Assembly: GCA_016721875.1 (NCBI GenBank)
Contig: JADKHG010000008.1
Span: 62,001 to 126,000 of the forward strand
Source: Sphingomonadales bacterium
GTDB lineage: Bacteria > Pseudomonadota > Alphaproteobacteria > Sphingomonadales > Sphingomonadaceae
Direction: 5' to 3'
DNA: 64,000 bases
Shown: piece by piece, positions 43,809-52,921 of the stretch
How the letters are laid out: each line of letters begins with the position of its first letter
Position numbering within the stretch: position 1 is the stretch's first letter
The notes under the pieces: generated by a model
The model's database searches: none
Told to the model about the DNA's origin: nothing
The model's input: the letters and a program-made list of their open reading frames with translations, nothing else
Translations under genes and position numbers: made by a program

Positions 43809-44944
43809 CAAACCATCTCCGCCAACACCGCCAGACATTCGCGCGCCAGCAGTTTGCAGCGCTCTGGTGACCAGCCGGCGTCGGGGTCGTTGTTGTTGAT
43901 TGTGTCCTTGAAGGGCATTTCCAGAGTCATGCTCACGCAGCCGTGTGACGGGCCAAAGCGTTCTGCCAACTGGTTGGTGGACATGGCGAGGTTCGCTTTG
44001 CCGGGGCCGGAAATCCCATAGCCCAGCTTGGTCTGGAAATCGGGGGTGCGTTCTGACAGGCGATTGATGAACGCGGTGTAGCGGTCGCCTTGCGCGTCGG
44101 TCCAGGACGGGATGCCTTCGAACCCTGCCATGAAGGCGGCGGGAATGGCTTCGTCGGCGTGGACGTCCATTGCCCAATGCACGCCGGTCGCATCCATGGC
44201 GTTGCGGATCGCCAAAACTTCAGGGCTGCGTTCGGCGCTGGGTTCGGCCCATTCGCGGTTGAGGTTGACGCCCGCATAGTTGGTTCGCAGGTGCCCGCGG
44301 CAGCTGCCGTCGGGGTTGACGTTGGGGACGATGTGCAACCGGCATTTCTGCAGCAGCACCCGCGTATGCGGGTCGCTGGGGTCGGTGAGCATATCGAGCG
44401 CGCCTTCCATCCACCATTCAGCCTGACTTTCGCCGGGATGTTGGCGCGCATAGAGCCACAACTGCGTTTCGCCCTCGCCCAATTCTAGGCAGTCAATGGG
44501 TTGCCCTTCGATGCTGTGGCCAAGGCAGCGATAATCGACGCCCTCAATTCCTGCGACTTCGGAAACAAGGTCGTGGTGCCGTTCCATGCTGTAGGGCGCG
44601 AAATAGGCAAACCAGACAAGGCCGCTGGTGCAGGTATAGCTTATGGTCAGCGTGCCGCCGTCGGCATCCTTGTCATAGCGGCTATCGGCCCGGCCCCAGC
44701 TGTCGCGGTCTTCGGAGACGCAGGCGCGGTAATCGGGCCAGCCGCCGGGATAGGCGCTGCCCTCCAATCCGGTGATGCGAAGGGTGAGGTCGCTGCCCGG
44801 TTCTGCTGCGACGCGGAAATGGAACCATTGCGCAAATTCCGATTCGCGGTCCTTGCGGATCGCCAGTTTTGCCTCTGTCCCATTGATTTCGTGGACAATA
44901 ATATTGCCGCTGTCGAACGCGGCGTTGATGTCGAAAATAGCCAT
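43808..44944 (-). CDS. M14-family carboxypeptidase
   Basis: 378 residues. An N-terminal beta domain (MAIFDINAAFDSGNIIVHE, TLTISYTCTSGLVWFAYFAP) precedes the zinc peptidase: RQHPGESQAEWWMEGALDML (first His and Glu ligands), NVNPDGSCRGHLRTNYAGVN, LNREWAEP and AMDVHADEAIP (His ligand). The N-domain plus this core is the layout of cytosolic carboxypeptidases (AGBL-like) found in bacteria. No signal peptide is seen. Start MAIFD at 44944 fits this family. Confidence 0.9.
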   Translation of the reverse strand: MAIFDINAAFDSGNIIVHEINGTEAKLAIRKDRESEFAQWFHFRVAAEPGSDLTLRITGLEGSAYPGGWPDYRACVSEDRDSWGRADSRYDKDADGGTLTISYTCTSGLVWFAYFAPYSMERHHDLVSEVAGIEGVDYRCLGHSIEGQPIDCLELGEGETQLWLYARQHPGESQAEWWMEGALDMLTDPSDPHTRVLLQKCRLHIVPNVNPDGSCRGHLRTNYAGVNLNREWAEPSAERSPEVLAIRNAMDATGVHWAMDVHADEAIPAAFMAGFEGIPSWTDAQGDRYTAFINRLSERTPDFQTKLGYGISGPGKANLAMSTNQLAERFGPSHGCVSMTLEMPFKDTINNNDPDAGWSPERCKLLARECLAVLAEMV

Positions 44945-45003
44945 GCCGCGCGTTTTAGCGGCGTGGGCAAATAAATAAACCGGTGTGTGAACGAAAAGCG
45001 GGC

Positions 45004-45600
45004 TTAAGGCACCGTAACCGTCTGCCCCGATTCGCCCGGAAAATCCTTGAACAGGGCCGCAGCCAGTTTTGAAGCGGCAATTCCCGGTTGCGCGGCGGGG
45101 GAGGCGGCACCTGCGCTTTGCTGTGCCTTGCCTTCCCAAATCACCAGATTGTCGCTGCGGCGAATCAGGCGGACGTTCAATGTGGTATCGACGCGATCCT
45201 TGTTGCCCAAAGCGCCAAGATCAAAGCCCAGCCCGACGCCCAGGCCCGATCCGTAGCTGCCGGTCGATCCGCCAACCCCGACCGAAACCGGCGAGCGTTG
45301 CGGTGCTGCAGATTTGCGCACATCGACATTGACTTCAGCGATGATGTCGCTGCTGTCGAGCTTGTCCTTGTAGCCAACCCGCTGCATCTCGCGCCCGACT
45401 GCCGCCAGATAGGGTGAAAGCGCAAGGCCATCGCCTGCCTTTGCGTCGCCTGCAGGGGTAACCATATAGCTGCCATTGCCATAGACCACGCCTTCGGCTG
45501 CGCGATGAAAACGGGTGACTTCGACAGGGCCGGTCGGCACCATGCAGGCGGACAGGGAGAGCGCGAGCGCTGCGGTGGCGAAAAGGCTGCGTAAATTCAT
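45004..45600 (-). CDS. DUF4136 lipoprotein
   Basis: 198 residues. MNLRSLFATAALALSLSAC is a lipoprotein leader (LSAC). The mature protein has GLALSPYLAAVGREMQRVGY, DIIAEVNVDVRKSAAP, a Gly-rich loop GVGGSTGSYGSGLGVGLG, and RVDTTLNVRLIRRSDNLVIW, which is the DUF4136 pattern. Role in the envelope unknown. A Gly-rich insert in the middle is longer than usual. It stands alone on the minus strand between the M14 gene and rpmJ. Confidence 0.8.
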   Translation of the reverse strand: MNLRSLFATAALALSLSACMVPTGPVEVTRFHRAAEGVVYGNGSYMVTPAGDAKAGDGLALSPYLAAVGREMQRVGYKDKLDSSDIIAEVNVDVRKSAAPQRSPVSVGVGGSTGSYGSGLGVGLGFDLGALGNKDRVDTTLNVRLIRRSDNLVIWEGKAQQSAGAASPAAQPGIAASKLAAALFKDFPGESGQTVTVP

Positions 45601-45717
45601 AAACTCTCTCTAAACCGGTGGGGCAAAAGCCGCAATGGCGCTTGACTTTATTTGACGTCTCCCATATCGGCGCGCCTTCATTTCCAGCATCATGCACAGA
45701 TAAAACGGGCCAAACCG

Positions 45718-45843
45718 ATGAAGATCGTCAATTCCTTGAAGTCCCTTAAGGGCCGCCACCGCGACAATCGCGTGATTCGCCGTCGTGGTCGCGTTTATGT
45801 GATCAACAAGACCAACCGTCGCTTCAAAGCCCGCCAGGGCTGA
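45718..45843 (+). CDS. rpmJ: 50S ribosomal protein L36
   Basis: 41 residues: MKIVNSLKSLKGRHRDNRV, then IRRRGRVYVINKTNRRFKAR. This is the L36 form with the inserted RHRDNRVIRRRG stretch and without the four zinc Cys of the short type. It is part of the large subunit. A factor-independent terminator follows. It stands apart from the S13-S11 cluster as often in this group. Confidence 0.95.
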   Translation: MKIVNSLKSLKGRHRDNRVIRRRGRVYVINKTNRRFKARQG

Positions 45844-45880
45844 TTCGCCGGATTGATCGGCGCATGCGCGCCAGCAGCAA

Positions 45881-45909
45881 CCGCCCCGGATTTCCGCGGG
45901 CGGTTTTTT
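45881..45909 (+). terminator. Rho-independent terminator after rpmJ
   Basis: CCGCCC (45881-45886) pairs with GGGCGG (45898-45903), followed by TTTTTT. It lies 38 bases after the rpmJ stop. Confidence 0.8.
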
Positions 45910-45935
45910 GCGTTTTACGCTAGGGTGCTTCTATT

Positions 45936-46544
45936 GTGAGCGAAATTACATCTGTCGTTTTCGATGTTGGCAAAGTGCTGGTGCAATGGAATTTGCGGCA
46001 CCTGTTCGCGAAGCTCATTGATGACAGAAACGAACTGGACTGGTTTCTTGCCAATGTTGTAACGCCAGAATGGCATTTCCAGCATGATGCCGGTCGGCCG
46101 TTGGCCGAGATGTTGTCGGAATTGAAAGCCGAATACCCTGCCTATGCAGCGTTGATCGACGCCTATGCGACGCGGTTTAACGAAACGATCCCTGGACCGG
46201 TACCGGGGTCATTCGAGATTGTCGAAGAACTGGCCGCGCACGGCGTGCCGTTATTTGCCATCACCAATTTCGGTGCGGAGTTCTGGGCGGCTTTTCGCCC
46301 GACCCAGCCGATCTTCGACCATTTCACTGACATCATTGTCTCGGGCGTTGAGAAACTGGTGAAGCCCGATCCGGCTATCTATCAACTCGCGCTTTCGCGT
46401 TTTGGTCTGGCCGAAGGTGAGGCGATCTTTATCGACGACAATCTGGCCAATGTGGAAGCCGCACGAGCCAATGGCTTTCACAGCCATCATTTCACCGATG
46501 CGGGCAGCTTACGCAGCGAACTGGCGATACTCGGGCTTCTCTGA
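45936..46544 (+). CDS. HAD-superfamily hydrolase
   Basis: 202 residues. GTG start at 45936. Motif I is VVFDVGKVLVQWN (nucleophile Asp; the second Asp of DxD is replaced by Gly, as in the epoxide-hydrolase-N-terminal and haloacid-dehalogenase subfamily), motif II is FAITNF, motif III Lys in VSGVEKLVKPDPAIYQ, motif IV AIFIDDNLANVEAA. Likely a small-molecule phosphatase or dehalogenase in the cytosol. It is followed 90 bases later by sucC. Confidence 0.88.
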   Translation: MSEITSVVFDVGKVLVQWNLRHLFAKLIDDRNELDWFLANVVTPEWHFQHDAGRPLAEMLSELKAEYPAYAALIDAYATRFNETIPGPVPGSFEIVEELAAHGVPLFAITNFGAEFWAAFRPTQPIFDHFTDIIVSGVEKLVKPDPAIYQLALSRFGLAEGEAIFIDDNLANVEAARANGFHSHHFTDAGSLRSELAILGLL

Positions 46545-46634
46545 CAAAAAGCGCGCCCCAGCCCCTTCCCATGCGCGCCAGATTGTGCTTAGGCCGCGTG
46601 CGAATCCGGCACAAGCGAAAGGACGCGCTCTCCC

Positions 46635-47843
46635 ATGAATATCCATGAATATCAGGCGAAAGAATTGCTCGCAAAATTCGGCGTTGCCGTGCCCAAAGGC
46701 ATTGCCGCGTTGAGCGTTGAGGAAGCCGTTGCCGCTGCCAAGCAATTGCCCGGACCGCTTTATGTGGTGAAATCGCAGATTCATGCTGGTGGTCGTGGCA
46801 AGGGCAAGTTCAAGGAACTGGGCCCCGATGCAAAAGGCGGCGTTCGTCTTGCCAAGAGCATCGAGGAAGTCGAAGCCCATGCCACCGAAATGCTCGGCAA
46901 CACGCTGGTAACGATCCAGACTGGTCCTGAAGGAAAGCAGGTCAACCGTCTTTACATCACTGACGGCGCCGACATTAAGCAGGAATTCTACCTCGCGCTC
47001 CTCGTCGACCGCGCAACCAGCCGGATCGCGGTTGTCGCCTCGACCGAAGGCGGGATGAATATCGAGGATGTCGCCCACGACACCCCTGAGAAAATTCACA
47101 CCATCACCATCGACCCCGCAACCGGCCTGCAACCGCATCATGGCCGCAGCGTTGCCAAGGCGCTGGGTCTGAGCGGTGATCTGGCTAAGCAGGCGGCAAA
47201 GGTGCTTTCGGGTCTCTATTCTGCCTTCCTTGGCACCGACGCCGAACAGATTGAAATCAATCCGCTCGCGGTGTGCGAAGGGGCTAATGGCGACGAACTG
47301 CTGGTGCTCGACGCCAAAGTCGGCTTCGACGGCAACGCCATGTTCCGCCACAAGGATCTGGCCGAGCTGCGCGACCTGACCGAAGAAGACCCCGCCGAAA
47401 TCGAAGCCAGCGAATATGACCTCGCCTACATCAAGCTCGACGGCAATATCGGCTGCATGGTCAACGGTGCCGGCCTTGCCATGGCTACGATGGACATCAT
47501 CAAGCTGAACGGCGAATTCCCCGCCAACTTCCTCGACGTCGGCGGCGGCGCCAACAAGGAAAAGGTCACCGCCGCGTTCAAGATCATCCTCAAGGATCCT
47601 GCGGTGAAGGGCATTCTCGTCAACATCTTCGGCGGGATCATGAAGTGCGACATCATCGCCGACGGGATCGTCGCGGCGGCGAAGGAAGTGAACCTGTCGG
47701 TTCCCTTGGTGGTCCGACTGGAAGGCACCAATGTGCAGCAGGGCAAGGACATCCTCGCCAATAGCGGCCTGCCGATTGTTGCCGCCAACGACCTTGGCGA
47801 TGCAGCCGCAAAGATTGTGGCCGAAGTGAGGAAGGCGGCGTGA
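46635..47843 (+). CDS. sucC: Succinyl-CoA synthetase beta subunit (ADP-forming)
   Basis: 402 residues. MNIHEYQAKELLAKFGVAVP is the ATP-grasp start; VVKSQIHAGGRGKGKFKEL, EINPLAVCEGANGDELLVLD, GCMVNGAGLAMATMDIIKL, FLDVGGGANKEKVTAAFKII and NIFGGIMKCDIIADGIV are the subunit's landmarks. It forms succinyl-CoA/succinate in the TCA cycle together with SucD, which is not in the window. A long palindromic repeat and etfBA follow. Confidence 0.97.
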   Translation: MNIHEYQAKELLAKFGVAVPKGIAALSVEEAVAAAKQLPGPLYVVKSQIHAGGRGKGKFKELGPDAKGGVRLAKSIEEVEAHATEMLGNTLVTIQTGPEGKQVNRLYITDGADIKQEFYLALLVDRATSRIAVVASTEGGMNIEDVAHDTPEKIHTITIDPATGLQPHHGRSVAKALGLSGDLAKQAAKVLSGLYSAFLGTDAEQIEINPLAVCEGANGDELLVLDAKVGFDGNAMFRHKDLAELRDLTEEDPAEIEASEYDLAYIKLDGNIGCMVNGAGLAMATMDIIKLNGEFPANFLDVGGGANKEKVTAAFKIILKDPAVKGILVNIFGGIMKCDIIADGIVAAAKEVNLSVPLVVRLEGTNVQQGKDILANSGLPIVAANDLGDAAAKIVAEVRKAA

Positions 47844-47855
47844 GGATTATCCCTC

Positions 47856-48004
47856 TCCTTTGGGAGAGGGTTGCGCAGACTTGGCAACTTGTTGCCTAGT
47901 CCTAGCTGGGTGAGGGGATGCGCCGTCAATGGGGAAAAATCCCTCACCAACTCCAGCTAGGCGGCAAAGCCGCCAAGCTTCCATATCCTCTCCCACAGGA
48001 GAGG
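47856..48004. repeat. Palindromic element between sucC and etfB
   Basis: CCCTCTCCTTTGGGAGAGGG at the left and ATCCTCTCCCACAGGAGAGG at the right are inverted relatives, and inner pairs (TGAGGGG with CCCTCA; CTAGCTGGG with CCAGCTAGG) also match. The element is about 150 bases and could form a large hairpin in RNA. Confidence 0.75.
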
Positions 48005-48101
48005 CGCGTCGCACTTGACGTTCACGTAAACGTCAAGCATAGGCGCAACAGTTTTCCGGCGGGTTTGCCCGCTGATCGAGTCGAGTAGGAAGGAAAGCAC
48101 A

Positions 48102-48845
48102 ATGAAGATCCTCGTCCCCGTAAAAAGGGTGATCGATTACAATGTGAAGCCGCGGGTAAAGCCGGATGGCACAGGCGTCGATCTGGCCAATGTGAAAATG
48201 TCGATGAACCCCTTTGACGAGATTGCGGTCGAAGAAGCGATCCGCCTGAAGGAAAAGGGTGCAGCGAGCGAGATCATTGCGGTTTCGGTTGGTCCGGAAA
48301 AGGCGCAGGAAACGCTGCGCACCGCGCTCGCCATGGGTGCGGACCGTGCGATCCTTGTGGTTGCCGAAGATGTTGAGCCGCTGGGCGTGGCCAAGCTGCT
48401 GGCGAAGATTGTCGAGGAAGAAGCCCCCGGTCTTGTCATTTTGGGCAAGCAGGCGATTGACGACGACAGCAATCAGGTGGGTCAGATGCTCGCCGCGCTG
48501 ACCGGCCGTCCGCAGGGCACTTTTGCTTCGAAGGTCGAAGTCTCTGGCGACAGTGTTGCGGTGACCCGCGAAGTCGATGGTGGTCTGGAAACGGTGTCGC
48601 TGAAGACCCCGGCGATCATCACCACTGACTTGCGTTTGAACGAACCGCGCTATGCGAGCTTGCCCAACATCATGAAGGCAAAGTCGAAGCCGTTGGCGCA
48701 GAAAACCCCTGCCGATTATGGCGTGGACGTCAGCCCGCGTCTTAAAACGCTGAAAGTCGCCGAACCACCAGTGCGCAGCGCCGGGATCAAGGTTGCCGAT
48801 GTGGATGCGCTTGTTGCCAAGCTTAAAGAAATGGGAGTCGCATGA
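48102..48845 (+). CDS. etfB: Electron transfer flavoprotein beta subunit
   Basis: 247 residues: MKILVPVKRVIDYNVKPRVK, then VKMSMNPFDEIAVEEAIRLK, ALAMGADRAILVV, and LPNIMKAKSKPLAQKTPADY near the C-terminus, the ETF beta signature region. With EtfA it carries electrons from acyl-CoA dehydrogenases to ETF-ubiquinone oxidoreductase. It overlaps etfA as ATGA. Confidence 0.97.
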   Translation: MKILVPVKRVIDYNVKPRVKPDGTGVDLANVKMSMNPFDEIAVEEAIRLKEKGAASEIIAVSVGPEKAQETLRTALAMGADRAILVVAEDVEPLGVAKLLAKIVEEEAPGLVILGKQAIDDDSNQVGQMLAALTGRPQGTFASKVEVSGDSVAVTREVDGGLETVSLKTPAIITTDLRLNEPRYASLPNIMKAKSKPLAQKTPADYGVDVSPRLKTLKVAEPPVRSAGIKVADVDALVAKLKEMGVA

Positions 48846-49774
48846 TGAAGACGCTCGTTTATGTCGAACATGACAATGCATCGATGAAGGATGCGACGCT
48901 TGCTGTCGTGACTGCCGCTTCGCAGCTTGGCGAAGTCCATGCACTGGTTGCCGGCCATAATTGCGGTGCTGTCGCCGATGCCGCTGCAAAGATCGCCGGC
49001 GTAGCGAAAGTGCACGTTGCCGATGATGCCGCTTATGCCAACCAGCTCGCCGAAAATGTCGGCCCGTTGGTCGCTGGCCTGATGGGTCATCATGATGCGG
49101 TGCTGTTCCCGGCAACCGCGCATGGCAAGAATATCGCCCCGCGCGTCGCAGCCCAGCTCGACGTGATGCAGATCAGTGATATCCTGTCGGTTGAAAGCGC
49201 TGACACCTTCACCCGCCCGATCTATGCCGGTAACGCGATTGCGACCGTGCAATCGTCGGATGCGAAGAAGGTGATCACCGTTCGCGGCACCGCCTTTGCC
49301 AAGGCCGACCCCAATGGTGGCAGTGCTGCCATCGAAGCCGTCAGCGGCCCGGGCGATGCCGGCACATCCAGCTTCGTTGGCGCCGAGATCGTCAAGCTGG
49401 AGCGTCCCGAACTGACCAGCGCCAAGATCATCGTCTCGGGTGGTCGCGCGCTCAAGGACGGGCCGACCTTCGAAGCCACGATCTTCCCGCTGGCCGACAA
49501 GCTCGGCGCCGCCGTCGGCGCATCGCGCGCTGCGGTCGATGCGGGCTATGTGCCCAACGACTATCAGGTCGGCCAGACCGGCAAGATCGTCGCCCCCGAA
49601 GTCTATATCGCGGTCGGCATCTCGGGCGCGATCCAGCACTTGGCAGGCATGAAGGATTCCAAAACCATCATCGCCATCAACAAGGACGAAGACGCCCCGA
49701 TCTTCCAGGTCGCCGATATCGGTCTGGTGGCTGACTTGTTCAACGCCGTGCCGGAGCTGACTTCAAAGCTCTAA
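48842..49774 (+). CDS. etfA: Electron transfer flavoprotein alpha subunit
   Basis: 310 residues. The N-terminal half is VYVEHDNASMKDATLAVVTA, the FAD domain begins VSGGRALKDGPTFEATIFP and has GAAVGASRAAVDAGYVPNDY, QVGQTGKIVAPEVYIAVGIS and INKDEDAPIFQVADIGLVAD. It binds FAD and pairs with EtfB. ATG 48842 and ATG 48845 are both possible starts. A terminator follows at 49797-49825. Confidence 0.97.
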   Translation: MMKTLVYVEHDNASMKDATLAVVTAASQLGEVHALVAGHNCGAVADAAAKIAGVAKVHVADDAAYANQLAENVGPLVAGLMGHHDAVLFPATAHGKNIAPRVAAQLDVMQISDILSVESADTFTRPIYAGNAIATVQSSDAKKVITVRGTAFAKADPNGGSAAIEAVSGPGDAGTSSFVGAEIVKLERPELTSAKIIVSGGRALKDGPTFEATIFPLADKLGAAVGASRAAVDAGYVPNDYQVGQTGKIVAPEVYIAVGISGAIQHLAGMKDSKTIIAINKDEDAPIFQVADIGLVADLFNAVPELTSKL

Positions 49775-49796
49775 ACGAGCACGTTCGATCCAATGC

Positions 49797-49825
49797 AAAG
49801 GGCGGCCAGAGATGATCGCCCTTTT
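49797..49825 (+). terminator. Rho-independent terminator after etfA
   Basis: AAAGGGCG (49797-49804) pairs with CGCCCTTT (49817-49824), with further T after it. It lies 23 bases past the etfA stop. The stem also works for the convergent gene on the minus strand because it ends with an A run there. Confidence 0.75.
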
Positions 49826-49837
49826 TGCTTTGGCGCG

Positions 49838-50947
49838 TCAAAACCCTGTCGACACCGTCAGCGCCAGCCCACTTCCCGGCTCGACCTTTCCGGCGACACG
49901 TTGCCGCCAGTCGAGGCGGAGGTCGAAATTGGCCAGGCCTGTGTCGATCTTTGTGGTCAGCGTCGGGCCGATGTCGAGCCGATAGCTTTCGCTCTGCCCG
50001 CCCGCCCATGCGCCGATGCCACCGCGCAGTGGTGCGGGTTGGGGGCTTGGCAGGGCATGAGTCACGCGCGTTTGCGCATCGAAAAAGTCGCCACCGTCCT
50101 TACCACTGACCCAGCCTGCCTGACCATACGCATAAAGAGCGAAACCCGCTGGCAGAGGCTTGTCGTCAACCCCCGCCGCTGCAAATGCGGCAAAGCGGTC
50201 AGGGCCACCCAAACGGACACGACGTTCCGCCGCCAGCATCACAGGGCTGCCCGCAATGCGTTGCCAGCGCAGCCCGAAGGCCGCTTCCTTTTCGTTTCCG
50301 TCGGGGGTGATCGAAAAACGGGTGAACAGCGCAAGGCCTCGATCGACCGCTCCTGCCAGATCATAACCGGCGATCAGTGCGCTTTGGCTGCCTCCATATT
50401 GGCCTTCGGGTGCCAGTGCGGCACTGCCGCTGCCTGCGCGCCAGAAGCTGTAGCCATACAGCGAATATCGCCTTTGGGTTGCAGGGGTAGCGGCGGGAGC
50501 AGCGGTGGCGGCAGGTGCGAAACTCCCCCCGGACCCGACCTTCCCCTCAAGGGCAAGAGCGCGGCTGGGCAGGGTGGCCTCTGAAGCGCTCAAGGAGTTT
50601 TCCGCCGCTGCGACCCAAGGCGGCGGTTGAAACCCGGAAGGCGGGTCCCCGGCCGTCCAGGGTCGTACGGCCAGAGAAGGGGTGAAAGGTGCGATCAAGC
50701 GATGGTGCGTGGACGGACCATCGAGAGATCGCAGGGCGAAGCGAGGTGTGGTCTGCGCTATGCCTAGCTCTGGCAAATGCGCTGCGATGTGCGCGTTCGA
50801 CTGCGGTTGTGCTCGCGGTACGGGATCACGGTTTGTGGCGTGTGCAGTCTCGACACCATTGTTGGTTACCGGAACAATCCGCGCCGCGATCCAACCGGCG
50901 ACCACCAGCCCGATAAATCCCAATGCTTTGCCGCGATGCCTAGCCAT
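49838..50947 (-). CDS. NfrA-like outer-membrane/beta-barrel C-terminal domain protein
   Basis: 369 residues. A signal-like anchor (KALGFIGLVVAGWIAARIV) and a Pro/Ala-rich linker precede a domain with YSLYGYSFWRAGSG, EGQYGGSQSALIAGYDLAG, then repeated aromatic-ending strands (FALYAYGQAGWVSG, FDLRLDWRQRVAG) and a terminal VSTGF with the C-terminal Phe of outer-membrane barrels. It resembles the C-terminal domain of the phage-N4 adsorption protein NfrA. It overlaps the NfrB-like glycosyltransferase gene by eight bases. Function inferred: partner in export or sensing of a glycan. Confidence 0.6.
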   Translation of the reverse strand: MARHRGKALGFIGLVVAGWIAARIVPVTNNGVETAHATNRDPVPRAQPQSNAHIAAHLPELGIAQTTPRFALRSLDGPSTHHRLIAPFTPSLAVRPWTAGDPPSGFQPPPWVAAAENSLSASEATLPSRALALEGKVGSGGSFAPAATAAPAATPATQRRYSLYGYSFWRAGSGSAALAPEGQYGGSQSALIAGYDLAGAVDRGLALFTRFSITPDGNEKEAAFGLRWQRIAGSPVMLAAERRVRLGGPDRFAAFAAAGVDDKPLPAGFALYAYGQAGWVSGKDGGDFFDAQTRVTHALPSPQPAPLRGGIGAWAGGQSESYRLDIGPTLTTKIDTGLANFDLRLDWRQRVAGKVEPGSGLALTVSTGF

Positions 50948-52358
50948 CGCGCGCCACCTGACTTGGGAAGTTGCTGTGGTTGGTCTTGTCCCACGCCAAT
51001 ACTCCGCCTTTCATGTGCAGCAGATATTGCCAGCAGGCACGGCGCGCGGCCATGATCGCGATGATGTTGGCGATGATGGTGCGCGGAATGGATCGCAACG
51101 CTTCGCGCGAGCCATATAGCCGACCGACAAAAGCAGCGCGGACCGCCAGTCGCCAAAGCAGCATGCAGCCATTGGCCAGCAACAGACCTCGGATGAGTGG
51201 GGAATAGGCGGGAAACACAACTTGCCCGGCAGCTTTGCCGAGCATCAGCAAGGCAGTCAGTATGATGCACAGATAGGCGGTCAGCAACACAAGCGCCGCG
51301 AGCGGAGCTTTGCGGTCGCGCAGTCGCATCCAGAACTCGGCCCATCCGCCTTCCCAACCCAGCCGATCCCAGCCAGCCAACGCAATCCCGATGGTCCAGC
51401 GCGCCTTTTGCCGGACGGCAGTGTCGAGCCGGTCCGGAAAACAGGCTCGCGTTGCGACAAGGTCACCACATTCGTCGTGGATCGCTGCAAAAATCACCTT
51501 GCCCCGGTCGCGACCAATGGCGAGGCCCAGCTCATAATCCTCGGTCAGGCTTTCCGGATCAAAGGGGTTGCCGCCGCGCGCCAAGGCGATACGCCCGATC
51601 TGGTTGCGTTCGATGGCGCAGCCGACGCCAGCCAGCGGAACCGCTGCACCGATGGCCTCTCGCACCACCAGCGACTTGCCATGCGCTTCGGCAAATTCAT
51701 CGGCATAATGCCCGCTGATCCATGCCGAGGATTTCAGGCTGACTGGAACGACCGGCAATTGAACCGCCGATCCTTTCTCGATAAGATAATCATAAAGCTG
51801 CAGTTCGTCCGGATGAACGCAGTCTTCGGCATCGTGCAGGATGAGAGCTTTGAACTTGTAACCTCCGGCGAGCTCATCGGACAGCAGTGCGCGCCACAGC
51901 CGGTTCAGGCAGTCAGCCTTGGTGGTTGGCCCCGGCTTATCGCACAAGACCAGTCGTATCGAGTCCGATCCCTTAGCTGCCTTCAACGCCGAACGGATAG
52001 ACGCCGCATCATTCGGATAACAGCCGACATAGATTCGGAATATGGTGTCTTTGTCAGACCAGCTGTTGCGGCACTGCCCGATCATAGCGCCGATAACTTC
52101 GGCTTCTTGCCAAGCGGCGACAAAAACGGCCATCATGCCGGGGTTTTTGGGCCGCGACAGCTCGTGCGCGCGCATCGGCGGCTTGTTGCGGTAGCGCGCG
52201 GCCCAGCGATACGCCGTCCTGCCAATCCAGATCAGGTCAACGAGCAGGTCATCCAATGCGCCGACGAGGAACCAGACCGCACTGAACAGCAACAGCTCGG
52301 TCTGGCAATCAAGCATGATTTGCCAGAAGATCTGCAATTTTGGCGGGTCTATAAGCAC
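50940..52358 (-). CDS. Membrane glycosyltransferase, NfrB-like family 2
   Basis: 472 residues. Two N-terminal membrane helices (LLLFSAVWFLVGALDDLLVD) lead to a GT2 domain: MMAVFVAAWQEAEVIGAMIG, HDAEDCVHPDEL (DxD-like), LTEDYELGLAI (TED) and the QKARW version of QxxRW. Membrane segments follow near the C-terminus (LVLLTAYLCIILTALLML). It should polymerise or transfer a sugar at the inner membrane. In NfrB the same domain is joined to a c-di-GMP-binding end, which I do not see here. A second start at MLDCQTEL is possible. Confidence 0.85.
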   Translation of the reverse strand: MLIDPPKLQIFWQIMLDCQTELLLFSAVWFLVGALDDLLVDLIWIGRTAYRWAARYRNKPPMRAHELSRPKNPGMMAVFVAAWQEAEVIGAMIGQCRNSWSDKDTIFRIYVGCYPNDAASIRSALKAAKGSDSIRLVLCDKPGPTTKADCLNRLWRALLSDELAGGYKFKALILHDAEDCVHPDELQLYDYLIEKGSAVQLPVVPVSLKSSAWISGHYADEFAEAHGKSLVVREAIGAAVPLAGVGCAIERNQIGRIALARGGNPFDPESLTEDYELGLAIGRDRGKVIFAAIHDECGDLVATRACFPDRLDTAVRQKARWTIGIALAGWDRLGWEGGWAEFWMRLRDRKAPLAALVLLTAYLCIILTALLMLGKAAGQVVFPAYSPLIRGLLLANGCMLLWRLAVRAAFVGRLYGSREALRSIPRTIIANIIAIMAARRACWQYLLHMKGGVLAWDKTNHSNFPSQVARDG

Positions 52359-52433
52359 GCAATAGTCTCCCGTTCAGGGAATCAACCCCTTTTGGAAAAT
52401 CAGAACACTCATGTTGTTGGTTCTACGGAGGGC

Positions 52434-52868
52434 CTATTCGGTCGGGGCCGGTTCCGCTCTTCGATTATGCGATGCGCGGTGGTCCGCGGCCACCCCGATT
52501 ACCATTGCCAGCAACGTCAGCAGTGACCAGATACCGCTGAAGCCGAAATAGACTCCAAAGCGGAAGCCGGGGGCAATGATGGTGGCGATGTGGGTGATAA
52601 CGGTGATCAGATGAAATCCGGTTGCCCATAACGGCCAATAGGCCCGGCTTTTCAACGCGAGAATGTAAAGTCCCACCAGCAAAGCGGCGTCGATCGCTGC
52701 TATTGGCCAAGCCGTGTGCGACCAATTGGTCGTGTTTTGCGCAATGTCGGTCGCGATCGTCGCTGCGATAATCAGAGCGACCCCCGCTCTTCCGGCCTTT
52801 CCGCCCGCCAGAGCGCAAAACAGACAGGTGAGAACCAGGAACAACCAGAATAATATCTCGATCAGCAT
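52434..52868 (-). CDS. Small four-helix membrane protein
   Basis: 144 residues. The Met at 52868 (MLIEILFWLFLVLTCLFCAL) starts the first membrane helix; three others follow (VALIIAATIATDIAQN, AAIDAALLVGLYILALKS, FGFSGIWSLLTLLAMVIG). The loop TTNWSHTAWP is short and polar. No family recognised. It is likely part of the glycosyltransferase cluster by position and orientation. Confidence 0.6.
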   Translation of the reverse strand: MLIEILFWLFLVLTCLFCALAGGKAGRAGVALIIAATIATDIAQNTTNWSHTAWPIAAIDAALLVGLYILALKSRAYWPLWATGFHLITVITHIATIIAPGFRFGVYFGFSGIWSLLTLLAMVIGVAADHRASHNRRAEPAPTE

Positions 52869-52921
52869 CGTGGTGTCCTGCATATCTCGGCTTCATGGGC
52901 GAATCCATGGTCCAGGTCAGC

